Shown one piece after another: positions 7,202 through 15,005 of a stretch of DNA of 26,715 nucleotides. Each line of letters starts with the position of its first letter. The first letter of the stretch is position 1. The stretch comes from Candidatus Poseidoniaceae archaeon. GTDB taxonomy: Archaea > Thermoplasmatota > Poseidoniia > Poseidoniales > Poseidoniaceae. The stretch covers positions 1 to 26,715 of the forward strand of contig JAKUNY010000002.1 in the NCBI GenBank assembly GCA_022451765.1, in the 5' to 3' direction. Position numbers and translations under genes: made by a program. Below the pieces are notes generated by a model. That model saw nothing but the letters and a program-made list of their open reading frames with translations, searched no databases and was not told the DNA's origin.

Positions 7202-8275
7202 ATGGACCAGTCTTGGTGGAAGCGACCATCGACGCTTCCTCTCATACTCGTAGTGATGGCCTTGCTCATCATCACGGTTGGGGGCACGATTCGCATTCAT
7301 GATGCAGGAGAATCTTGTCCTGATTGGCCGCAGTGCTTCGGTACGTGGGGCTTCGCCGTTGACGAAGCGGAACAGGCTGCCTATTGGGAAGCGAATCCAG
7401 ATCAAATTGACAGTCGTGGAGCTGACCACAGATACACAATCTTTGAGATTTTTGTTGAGTGGTTCCATCGTCTCTTGGTCGGTATTATCGCAGTACCCAT
7501 TCTCATCAACGCAATTGTTGCACAGAAACTCAAAGCGGAGTACGGTGAAGGGGTGAGAAATCTTGCAGTCGTTTCAGGGTTTTTACTGATTATCCAAGCC
7601 ATTGCTGGCGCCATTACTGTCTATTTTGACAACGCCGACTGGACGGTCGCAATGCATCTTTCCCTTGCGAGTATCTTCACCTCATTGCTGGTTTGGCAGT
7701 ACATTGCGATGCGTGCTCATGAAGGAGCACAGTGGGCTTTCTTGTCGACATCGAAATCGTTCTTAAATCGACAAAAGAAGCGTTTGATTAGCATCACTGC
7801 TTCCGTGTTTATACTGCTGATTCTTGGAGCATGGGTCTCAAGTACGGCTGGAGGAAACTACAACCAATCATGCAGTATTGGATTCCCAAACGGATGGCCA
7901 AAGTGTCAGGGCTCAATCCTACCGAGCATTGACGGTCCGGGAATTCTTGTTCAGATGATCCATAGATTTGGCGCAGCGATTGTTGGTTTGATTTTGATTC
8001 TGACAGCTGCAAGAATTCGAGTCGATGCACGCGATGCAGGTGAAGGAGAAGCCTTTTCAAGAGCCGCCGAGGTTGTAACAGGATTTTGGATTTTGAACGT
8101 TTTCGTCGGTGGGATGTACATTGTTTTTGCCGATTCCGAAGAGTTCCCAGAACTTATTTCATTGATCCATCTTGTGTTTGGTGTCACGTCGTTCATTGCA
8201 GCAGCGGTAACCCTGATGATGCTCAGGCTGGCCTACCTCCGGAAAACCGATGTAATTGGTGAGATGAATGACTGA
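7202..8275 (+). CDS. ctaA: Heme a synthase (CtaA/COX15)
   Basis: CtaA oxidises the heme o methyl group to a formyl group, producing heme a for aa3-type oxidases. The 357-residue protein has eight predicted helices in two halves. Visible signatures are VGGTIRIHDAGESCPDWPQC with the Cys39/Cys45 pair, EWFHRLLVG with Glu86 and His89, His152 in the next helix, a second Cys pair (224 and 235) in the second half, MIHRFGAAIVG with His254, and His323 in LIHLVFG. These correspond to the paired heme-ligand histidines and loop disulfides of the family. It overlaps ctaB by 8 bp, showing translational coupling. Confidence 0.93.
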   Translation: MDQSWWKRPSTLPLILVVMALLIITVGGTIRIHDAGESCPDWPQCFGTWGFAVDEAEQAAYWEANPDQIDSRGADHRYTIFEIFVEWFHRLLVGIIAVPILINAIVAQKLKAEYGEGVRNLAVVSGFLLIIQAIAGAITVYFDNADWTVAMHLSLASIFTSLLVWQYIAMRAHEGAQWAFLSTSKSFLNRQKKRLISITASVFILLILGAWVSSTAGGNYNQSCSIGFPNGWPKCQGSILPSIDGPGILVQMIHRFGAAIVGLILILTAARIRVDARDAGEGEAFSRAAEVVTGFWILNVFVGGMYIVFADSEEFPELISLIHLVFGVTSFIAAAVTLMMLRLAYLRKTDVIGEMND

Positions 8276-9263
8276 AGACCAGCCATCATTTGCCATCCTC
8301 CTCGTAAAAATGAAGAAATTGAGAGTCATCGTATTGTTGCAGATAACTGCGATATGTGCAATCCTTGTTCATGATTCACTGGCTCGGTATGACTTAATCA
8401 ACATCGAACGTTCATGGTCCGACACGCTTTGGACTTCGTTGATTACGTTGGTAGGAGGAACGTTGTCTGCTGGCGGTTCAAATGCAATCAACATGTGGTA
8501 CGATCGTGACATCGATACAAAAATGAGGCGAACGAAAAAACGACCGCTTCCGATGGGACACCTTCAGCCCAAGACCGTGCTTGTGTTTGGTGTGCTTCTT
8601 TCGATAATAGGTTCTTCGCTGTTCTTTTTACTGCATTGGAAGGCAGCGTTTTGGTCGTTCTTTTCTGTTGGATTTTATGTCTTCATTTACACGATGTGGT
8701 TGAAGCGAAGAACACCGCAAAACATCGTTATCGGAGGCGCAGCAGGAGCGACACCTCCGCTGATTGGTTGGGCTGGAGCAGCCGCTGATTCAATCAACTC
8801 AATGAATCCACTTGATCTTGGTTCTCCGATACCATGGATGCTCTTTGCGTTGATTTTCTTTTGGACTCCACCGCACTTTTGGGCGCTTGCTTTGTACCGC
8901 TCCGGAGAGTATGCAAAAGCAAACGTCCCAATGATGAACGAAGTCAAAGGTGCGAAACGAACCGTTATCGAGTCCAAGTTCTATTGTGGCGGGTTGTTTT
9001 TACTCGGTTCAGTGCCGTGTTTTTGGCCGGAATCAGGTCTTCCTCTACTTTGGGCTTTTGTTGCAGGCGGCCTTACGGTCTGGTATGCACAATCGGTATG
9101 GCAAATCGATGTGAACGAGCCGTTGGACGAAAACGGTCGCATGCCGAAAGCAGCCAAATCGTTCTTCCGTTCATTGGCCTATCTTGGAGCGATGTTCTTC
9201 TCCCTGGTTGTAATATCGTTCGTTCCACCAACCTGGTTGGGAGTACTAGGTCCGTTGGGATGA
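8268..9263 (+). CDS. ctaB: Protoheme IX farnesyltransferase (heme o synthase)
   Basis: This UbiA-superfamily prenyltransferase attaches a farnesyl-type chain to heme b to give heme o, the substrate of CtaA. The 331-residue protein is polytopic. It has the prenyl-diphosphate/Mg binding motif N75-x3-D79-x3-D83 within SNAINMWYDRDIDTKM, followed by RTKKRPLPMG, and a second cytoplasmic loop reading ALYRSGEYAKANVPMMN. The ATG at 8268 overlaps the ctaA end. An internal Met (residue 15) before KKLRVIVLLQ is another possible start. No oxidase subunit genes lie in the window. The stop is one base from the 3' end of the convergent tRNA. Confidence 0.93.
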   Translation: MTEDQPSFAILLVKMKKLRVIVLLQITAICAILVHDSLARYDLINIERSWSDTLWTSLITLVGGTLSAGGSNAINMWYDRDIDTKMRRTKKRPLPMGHLQPKTVLVFGVLLSIIGSSLFFLLHWKAAFWSFFSVGFYVFIYTMWLKRRTPQNIVIGGAAGATPPLIGWAGAAADSINSMNPLDLGSPIPWMLFALIFFWTPPHFWALALYRSGEYAKANVPMMNEVKGAKRTVIESKFYCGGLFLLGSVPCFWPESGLPLLWAFVAGGLTVWYAQSVWQIDVNEPLDENGRMPKAAKSFFRSLAYLGAMFFSLVVISFVPPTWLGVLGPLG

Positions 9264-9264
9264 G

Positions 9265-9352
9265 TGGCGCGGTGAGGGAGATTCGAACTCCCGAGGGACT
9301 TAACCCACTGGATTAGCAATCCAGCGCAATGGCCAGGCTATGCGATCACCGC
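9265..9352 (-). tRNA. tRNA-Ser (anticodon GCU), 3' CCA encoded
   Basis: The minus strand folds as a class II tRNA. The 7-bp acceptor stem pairs GCGGTGA (9346-9352) with TCACCGC (9269-9275). The anticodon stem CTGGA/TCCAG encloses loop TTGCTAA with anticodon GCT, reading AGC/AGU serine codons. A long variable arm follows, then a T stem GGGAG/CTCCC around TTCGAAT. The discriminator is G (9268) and CCA is encoded at 9265-9267. No intron is seen. An AT-rich ATATTC element (minus strand, 9383-9388) about 34 nt before the 5' end could be its TATA box. Confidence 0.93.
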
Positions 9353-9410
9353 AGCGAAGCGAGCCACCAGCAGTTGAGTCATGAATATGACGGTTCGACT
9401 TTCAATGGAA

Positions 9411-12350
9411 TCATTCGAAGAAATCTTCGAAGTCATCCGCCATGTTCAACGTCGTTTGATTTCGCTTCCGGGCAGCAATTACTCGCTTTAATCGAGAGCG
9501 GCGCTGGATGGTAATCGGAATGAACAAGGCATTCAGAGCGACCAGAACAACGACAGCAAGTCCGGCAGTTTGGAATTCTCCGACTTCGGTATAGTCAAGC
9601 ACATCTTGGAACCAAGAAACACCAAATGGGGGTTCAGGAGGAGCAGGCTCCTCTGGAATCAGATGTTGGTTGTAATCCCACCACTGATCGGCCATGTTGA
9701 CTCGCAATACATTCTGGCTCGAAAGACCGAGGGTTTTCTCGTTTCCTTTGGAATCAACCGGTGCGAGCACGTAGTAGTATGTGCGAAGCGGGCGAATACC
9801 ATCTGATTCAAGTCCTGATTGGTTAAATGAGCCCTGTTCGCCTTGCGTTCCAGTAAGGCCGGTTGCTAGAGGTGTGGCGAACTTCAAATCAACATTGCTC
9901 GGCTGAACTTCCATTCGGTACATATTCCATGTCACGCCTCCGTCTGCTTCATTTGCAGGCCATGTCCATGTCATGTTGAGCTCATAACAAGCATTCCAAT
10001 TCTGTTGCATATCATAGCACTCGGTTGAATTTGTAAACCGGTATGTGTAACTGAACGAGGATACAACACTCGAAGGTGGTATCGAATCACCACAGAGTCT
10101 TGAATTGCCCGATTCGCCCATGACAACATTGATCCGTGACAGGTCCGGCACCCCTGCTCGATTTGTGGGTAGGATTGCATACGATGCGCACGTACCTGTT
10201 TCCAGTGCAATTGGGTCCAACCATCCATTGGATTCCGTTTCAACCAACTCAACGGCACTGTCAGCCAACAGCACGTTCCAGAGGTTTGCATTTGTCTCAA
10301 CTTCAGGATCGGGGAAGATTGTACCGACGGACTCGTCGACGGTCAATCTGTAAACTTGCCAGCCACCGAAGTAAGGGTTTGCGACATCTCCTGCAGCGCT
10401 CCACGTGAGTTCAATGGCTCCGCCGACCAATTTGTTGTGCGATAGATTCTCGAGAGACACATTTGGTTGAGGTAGCGAACCAATCACCAAGACGATGGTG
10501 TTTGAGTTCAGGTTCAATGAAATGTTTTGCAGACCGTCATAGCTGTAGAAATCCGGGGATTCAAGGTAGTCCCAATAGGTATCATCCAACGACGTTAATT
10601 CGAGAAATTCCACAGAGTCGTGAGGAATCGATTCAGGTAGAAGGTTCGTGAGGTGAATGTCAAGATTCAACGATTGCAATTGAGCGGGTTGCAGATCATT
10701 CTCAAGTTCCATGACCTTGAAATCCATGATCATCAGCGGCTCTTTCCCGCCTGCAATGTTGTATTCAAATCCTTCAATTGGTAACAAAACATCGTACATG
10801 AACTGAGCTTTGTTTAACGAAACAGCAGAGCCGGTCATCAATGGTTGCTCTTGGATCAGAACTTCGTCGATGATGGAGATAGTCGCATGTGTTTCAGCAG
10901 TAAATCCAAGGGCATCTTCGACGTACAGACCGATGTCATAATCTTTCAGCGGGAAAGAGGATGCGTCTATGGAGATTGATTTTCCTGTTCCGAGTTGAAT
11001 AACGGTGTCCAATACCCACGTGTAGTTGAGCGGAGCAGCAGCCACGCTGTTGGTAATCGCAGTCAACTCAATGGTGTCTGCTGTTGTGTATGTTCCAGAC
11101 ACTGAGTTCATGGAGATGATTGGAAGAATTTCGCCTGCGAGAACCGACGTGAACTCGATGAGTGTGTTATCGGATGGGCCTGTATCGAGACGACCGTCGA
11201 ATGCGGTCGGCATGTATATGCGAAGTTCTTTCCCTTCTCCGACTTTTGTGAGGTTGTACATGCATGTCGATCCTTCACCGGGGCCGAGTCTATCGACCGA
11301 GCATTGGTCAAGATACTCGGATTCACCAAATGCGTCAAACATTTCGAATGTAATCTGTATGTTTTCAACAGTGAAGTTCCCAATGTTCTCAACATCGACA
11401 GAGAGCATGTTTTCGCCGTAGTAATAACTCGGGGATGTTGGGTCATGTGAAGGATACATACTTGCTATTCTCAGGTCAAGCGTGTTGTCGAGGACGATTT
11501 CAACTTGAGCGAGATCGTTGTAATCGTTGAGATCTCCAGCGTAATTGCTCGAGCTATCGATGAGTCCAAATTCAAAGATGTATCGACCTGGCACGGAATA
11601 GTTGAGTGCTGGAAGAGGTGCATTGAAGGCCTGTTCGTATCCTCCTGAGGGTAGCGTAGTGACGCTTTGATTCTCAGTGGCAACGATTGTCCCATCAAGT
11701 TCTCTCAGGTTCCATCCCAAGTAAGCAATCAATCCACATTGACTGCATGTATGCACCGTTCCAGAAACGCTCATGACATAATCCTGCTCTGTGTTCAGCA
11801 CAAATTCTCCGTCGTAGGTGTGCAAGCCAGATATCGTATCTCGTGGGTCTTGACTTGGGTCGATTGAGACGTCGCTGTATTCTGCGGTCAAATTGATGTT
11901 GTAGGAATGAACGTCATCGCTTGCATCAACGTCTGCATAAGTAAACTTGAACACGACTGTAAATGTCCCGGTTGAGCCAGATGGGAACCAAGGTGTTGCG
12001 TCACTAAAGGTTCCGACATCTCCAGCCAAAAGACCACTGACACTGATTTGACCACTTGCAACGTCGCTGGAGATGCACTGTGTTGCTGTTTTCATTCCTT
12101 GGCAAACGTACCATTCCAGTGTACGTGTTGAAGATTGAGGGCTGAGGGCTTGGTTTTCGACTTCGGCAGAAAATGTGATTGGATCGAAAGCAGCGTAAAA
12201 CCGGTCTTCGACGGGACTCGCTCCCGAAACGACAGCAAGATCAACCTGCTCTATTGCGGATGCAGCCGGTGCGGACAAGAGGGCTGAAAAAAGCGATAGC
12301 ATCATCAGCGAAACCAGACTTATGCTGGTTTTTTTGTTCGCAACAGCCAT
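9411..12350 (-). CDS. Large secreted surface protein with beta-sandwich repeats and C-terminal membrane anchor
   Basis: From ATG 12350 the protein has 979 residues: a signal peptide (about 1-32, ending APAASA), a long Ser/Thr/Asn-rich extracellular part, a Pro-rich hinge (IPEEPAPPEPP), one transmembrane helix (about 927-948), then a basic cytoplasmic tail ending in an acidic DDFEDFFE. The first half contains CARDB-like segments (LSVDVENIGNFTVENIQITF). The second half contains fibronectin-III-like modules (IELTWSAAGDVANPYFGGWQVYR and LNMTWTWPANEADGGVTW). A TATA-like element 24 nt upstream supports this start; in-frame Met codons at 12368 and 12371 are alternatives. No catalytic motif is visible. 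A structural or binding surface role is inferred. It is divergent to the pilin-like gene. Confidence 0.8.
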   Translation of the reverse strand: MAVANKKTSISLVSLMMLSLFSALLSAPAASAIEQVDLAVVSGASPVEDRFYAAFDPITFSAEVENQALSPQSSTRTLEWYVCQGMKTATQCISSDVASGQISVSGLLAGDVGTFSDATPWFPSGSTGTFTVVFKFTYADVDASDDVHSYNINLTAEYSDVSIDPSQDPRDTISGLHTYDGEFVLNTEQDYVMSVSGTVHTCSQCGLIAYLGWNLRELDGTIVATENQSVTTLPSGGYEQAFNAPLPALNYSVPGRYIFEFGLIDSSSNYAGDLNDYNDLAQVEIVLDNTLDLRIASMYPSHDPTSPSYYYGENMLSVDVENIGNFTVENIQITFEMFDAFGESEYLDQCSVDRLGPGEGSTCMYNLTKVGEGKELRIYMPTAFDGRLDTGPSDNTLIEFTSVLAGEILPIISMNSVSGTYTTADTIELTAITNSVAAAPLNYTWVLDTVIQLGTGKSISIDASSFPLKDYDIGLYVEDALGFTAETHATISIIDEVLIQEQPLMTGSAVSLNKAQFMYDVLLPIEGFEYNIAGGKEPLMIMDFKVMELENDLQPAQLQSLNLDIHLTNLLPESIPHDSVEFLELTSLDDTYWDYLESPDFYSYDGLQNISLNLNSNTIVLVIGSLPQPNVSLENLSHNKLVGGAIELTWSAAGDVANPYFGGWQVYRLTVDESVGTIFPDPEVETNANLWNVLLADSAVELVETESNGWLDPIALETGTCASYAILPTNRAGVPDLSRINVVMGESGNSRLCGDSIPPSSVVSSFSYTYRFTNSTECYDMQQNWNACYELNMTWTWPANEADGGVTWNMYRMEVQPSNVDLKFATPLATGLTGTQGEQGSFNQSGLESDGIRPLRTYYYVLAPVDSKGNEKTLGLSSQNVLRVNMADQWWDYNQHLIPEEPAPPEPPFGVSWFQDVLDYTEVGEFQTAGLAVVVLVALNALFIPITIQRRSRLKRVIAARKRNQTTLNMADDFEDFFE

Positions 12351-12370
12351 TGGCTCCGCTCCTGTCATCA

Positions 12371-12378
12371 TACAATGG
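12371..12378 (-). promoter_or_regulatory. Possible TATA box of surface protein gene
   Basis: On the minus strand TTGTATGA is centred about 24 nt before the ATG at 12350, consistent with a leaderless transcript. The match to the archaeal TATA consensus is moderate. Confidence 0.35.
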
Positions 12379-12429
12379 TCGCATGGATGATTCAAAGACT
12401 CATCGCATGAATCACAGCAAAACCAATCG

Positions 12430-12438
12430 ATTAGAAAC
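12430..12438 (+). promoter_or_regulatory. Possible TATA-like element upstream of pilin-like gene
   Basis: ATTAGAAAC lies about 27 nt before an in-frame ATG at 12461, which would add nine residues to the pilin-like protein. The match is weak and leaves the choice between starts 12461 and 12488 open. Confidence 0.25.
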
Positions 12439-12487
12439 CACCATTTGTTTGGCAACGTTCATGACATCCCTTGTTGTCGTTGGTCGC

Positions 12488-13594
12488 ATGGAGGAGGCTG
12501 ATTGGACGCAATTGCGCAGCGATGAGCGCGGTCTTACAGCCGTTATTGAATTCCTCTCTGCGTTTACACTCTTTTTGATGATTCTCACGGCCTTCATGTC
12601 GCTGGCCCAACTTGAGATGGGCTCCAATGATACAGAGATCGACAAGGTTGATCAAGCCGTTGTTTCCGGTCTCGATCGACTCACGAGCAGTTCTGGCTGG
12701 TTTGTACCAAGCGACGGAGGAGAGGGTTTTGACCACGCCAACTCAACAAAGGATTGGCACGTCCAATCCGCTAGTGCTTTGGAGAAAGGTCGTGTTCAGA
12801 CTGGACTGATGGAAAACAACCAGCTCGATATGGAACGAGTTTCTGCCCTGTCCAATGTTACGCTTGCAAGTTTTTCACAAGGTTTAGGATTGGACGAGGC
12901 CTTAACGGCGTGTTTACGCCTCTCCATACATGCATCACACGACGAGTCACGCATCGGTTTGAATTTATTCGAGGGGGGGGCAGATCTAAATTCAGCCCGG
13001 ATGGCATCGACAGCCTCAAGCACGGTCCGTGCTGGAAGCGAGTTGATTTTGATCACACTTGAGGTTCATGACGCCAACCGAGGGAATGAAAATTTAATCC
13101 TCACCGAGGTGATGGCAAGACCGATCAGTGGCGGCCCCGAATGGATCGAAGTCTACAACGACAATGCCTTTGCGACAAGCCTCTATGGGTGGTCATTCAA
13201 CATCTCTAACGGCACAACATCAAACGAGGTCTTGCTTCAGCAGGGCGTTATCAGCGGTCAATCTGTCGCTCTCTTCACAGGGTCGTTGACCACCCAAGAA
13301 CAGGGCAATGCCTCACAGATGTTCGATTTGGGTCAATACGGACTGCTCGGAACAGGCTCGATGAACCTACTTGACGACAGTGCTGGAACCGTTGAGTTAC
13401 GATTTACTCGGCCTGGCCAAATCAACCCAGTCACTTATGCGAAAGCAGAATGGGGCGGCACAACAGGGCTTCTGATGAATCTCAATCAAGTCATTGTGTG
13501 GGAGGGTGGAAGCACAATGTCCTCCTCGTCATGGTCCGTTCAATCCAATTCGACGCCTGGAGATGTCTTCTTGGAACCATCAAATGCTTCATGA
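12488..13594 (+). CDS. Type IV pilin-like protein with C-terminal lamin-tail domain
   Basis: From ATG 12488 the protein has 368 residues. The N-terminus resembles an archaeal class III signal peptide: a charged leader ending SDERG (11-15), then a hydrophobic helix LTAVIEFLSAFTLFLMILTAF with an early Glu, as in archaeal pilins (compare the RGVSPVIG type). Residues 45-200 are an unassigned extracellular region. Residues about 202-360 look like a lamin-tail domain: LILTEVMARPISGGPEWIEVYN, then LYGWSFN, VALFTG, and the closing STPGDVF. ATG 12461 is an alternative start. Codons 162-165 include a run of eight G. The next gene, a KaiC-like ATPase, starts 29 bp later, so an operon is likely. A filament or adhesin role is inferred. 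Confidence 0.75.
   Translation: MEEADWTQLRSDERGLTAVIEFLSAFTLFLMILTAFMSLAQLEMGSNDTEIDKVDQAVVSGLDRLTSSSGWFVPSDGGEGFDHANSTKDWHVQSASALEKGRVQTGLMENNQLDMERVSALSNVTLASFSQGLGLDEALTACLRLSIHASHDESRIGLNLFEGGADLNSARMASTASSTVRAGSELILITLEVHDANRGNENLILTEVMARPISGGPEWIEVYNDNAFATSLYGWSFNISNGTTSNEVLLQQGVISGQSVALFTGSLTTQEQGNASQMFDLGQYGLLGTGSMNLLDDSAGTVELRFTRPGQINPVTYAKAEWGGTTGLLMNLNQVIVWEGGSTMSSSSWSVQSNSTPGDVFLEPSNAS
12973..12980 (+). repeat. Homopolymeric run of eight G inside pilin-like gene
   Basis: Eight consecutive G fall across codons GAG-GGG-GGG-GCA (residues 162-165). Gain or loss of one base would truncate the protein before the lamin-tail domain. It is the longest G run I noticed in the window. Confidence 0.8.
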
Positions 13595-13623
13595 ACTCCG
13601 TTGGAGTGGGATAAGCGATAGCC

Positions 13624-14406
13624 GTGCAAGCCGTATCGACATATTCCCGCGACCGTTGTATTACTGGCATTCACGGCCTTGACGAAATCCTTCGAGGTGG
13701 CATACCATATGGCTCGACTGTTTTGGCATCAGGAACCTGTGGCTCCGGGAAGACAACACTCGGTATGGAATTCCTCGTTCGAGGTGCCCTCGCAGGAGAG
13801 GCCTGTGCACACTTTACTGCGACTGAACCCTCTGTCAAGTTGCTCGAAAACATCCGTCAATACGCCTTTTTCGACATGAACATGGTCGATACAGGGCTAA
13901 TCAACGTCTTTGACATGGACGTTCTCTATTCCTGGCTTGGCTTGGATAAATCAACCTTCGACTTGGACGATGTTCATGCTTTAATCAAGTCGATCACTGA
14001 CATCGTCAACACGATTGGTGTTACTCGCTTGGTCATCGATTCTGTCACGACCTTGTGTTACAAGATCAAGTCCGAACAGTTGATTCGGGATTTCCTCTTT
14101 ACGCTGGGTAAGAAACTTGCAACGCTCGGATGCACTACGATTCTCATCTCAGAAATTACATCGGCGAGCGAGAATGCTCTCTGGTCCTCTTTCGGTGTTG
14201 AGGAAGCAATTGCCGATGGCATCGTTGTCTTGGGTGACGTCGAGCGAATGGGGCACCTTCTCCGATTCTTGCAGGTTGTGAAAATGCGTGGTACAGCACA
14301 TAGTCGAGCCAAGCATGCGATTGAATTAACGCCTCTTGGTGTCATGCTTACGCCCATGCTCAAGTGGGGTGCGCAAAGCGATAAAACAACTAAGTGGGGT
14401 GCTTGA
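13624..14406 (+). CDS. KaiC/RAD55-like RecA-superfamily ATPase with intact Walker motifs
   Basis: The 260-residue single-domain protein starts with GTG at 13624; an in-frame TAA just upstream excludes a longer form, and GGAGTGGG lies before it. The family opening CITGIHGLDEILRGGIPYG is clear. Walker A is GTCGSGKTT (37-45) and Walker B is RLVIDSVTT with Asp139. The region after HFTATEPS carries one Glu in the usual catalytic position. The C-terminal KMRGTAHSRAKHAIELT strand is typical of archaeal KaiC-like proteins. The tail contains KWGA twice. Such proteins act as ATP-driven switches, including the archaellum protein ArlH. It heads a tandem set of three related genes behind the pilin-like gene. 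Confidence 0.9.
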   Translation: MQAVSTYSRDRCITGIHGLDEILRGGIPYGSTVLASGTCGSGKTTLGMEFLVRGALAGEACAHFTATEPSVKLLENIRQYAFFDMNMVDTGLINVFDMDVLYSWLGLDKSTFDLDDVHALIKSITDIVNTIGVTRLVIDSVTTLCYKIKSEQLIRDFLFTLGKKLATLGCTTILISEITSASENALWSSFGVEEAIADGIVVLGDVERMGHLLRFLQVVKMRGTAHSRAKHAIELTPLGVMLTPMLKWGAQSDKTTKWGA

Positions 14407-14408
14407 AA

Positions 14409-14993
14409 ATGTTCGAATTGGACCAGCGAATTGCTGAGCAACTCTCAACCATTTCACTCAACAGTTCAGTTCAGGTTCGATGCGGTAATTCGAATGCCTT
14501 CATGGTTACAGCAAGTACCATGTTACCGCTCATGCAGATGTTCGAAATGGGTGGCGTATACATTTCAGCAAGCAGAGGCGCAGTCGAAATTATTCAGGCG
14601 TTTGAATCGATTGGCGTTGATGTATCAAACATCCAATTCATTGATCTGGTCTCCTCGGGCATTCTCGGAGGTACAGATGTAACCTATCCAAACATCCACT
14701 TCGTCGATAGCCCAATTATGCTCGAATCGGTACTCCTGCGAACATTGTACATTTTGCGAACCACACAAACGCAGCGCAATTTTGTCTTTATGGACAGCGT
14801 AAATGCTCTCGCAATCTACAACGAAGACCGAATGCTCGCTGAATATCTTCACACATTCATCAACACATTCCGTCAGCGCGAGGTTCTCTCCGTCATACTC
14901 AACGTACCTGACCAGACACCACCTCTGGTTCTCTCAAATCTTGATCTGTATTGTACAGATTTGGTCGATCGTGGCCAGGTGGTCATTCACTGA
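14409..14993 (+). CDS. Degenerate KaiC/RAD55-like protein without P-loop
   Basis: The 194-residue protein starts at ATG 14409, two bases after the upstream stop. It lacks a Walker A motif: where a P-loop would lie the sequence is MVTASTMLPLMQMFEMGG. It keeps the outline of a RecA/KaiC core, with a strand VYISASRGAVEIIQAFE and a Walker-B-like strand NFVFMDSVNALAIYNE (Asp129). It is shorter than its neighbours. The assignment rests on overall pattern and on lying between two KaiC-like genes. It probably binds no ATP on its own and may be a partner of the first protein. Its position within an operon is supported by minimal gaps. Confidence 0.65.
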   Translation: MFELDQRIAEQLSTISLNSSVQVRCGNSNAFMVTASTMLPLMQMFEMGGVYISASRGAVEIIQAFESIGVDVSNIQFIDLVSSGILGGTDVTYPNIHFVDSPIMLESVLLRTLYILRTTQTQRNFVFMDSVNALAIYNEDRMLAEYLHTFINTFRQREVLSVILNVPDQTPPLVLSNLDLYCTDLVDRGQVVIH

Positions 14994-14999
14994 GGAGGT
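14994..14999 (+). promoter_or_regulatory. Strong ribosome binding site of third KaiC-like gene
   Basis: GGAGGT lies 6 nt before ATG 15006, directly after the stop of the previous gene. It fixes the start and indicates translation from a polycistronic message. Confidence 0.8.
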
Positions 15000-15005
15000 T
15001 GAAGT

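Noticed and set aside
8834..9316. Plus-strand frame overlapping ctaB and the tRNA
   Set aside because: It is a frame shadow of ctaB that runs through the tRNA gene.
14343..14403. Repeated KWGA coding unit at the end of the first KaiC-like gene
   Set aside because: The 11-base repeat AAGTGGGGTGC occurs twice, about 30 bp apart. It is too short to be an attachment site or mobile-element scar, and is probably a small local duplication.
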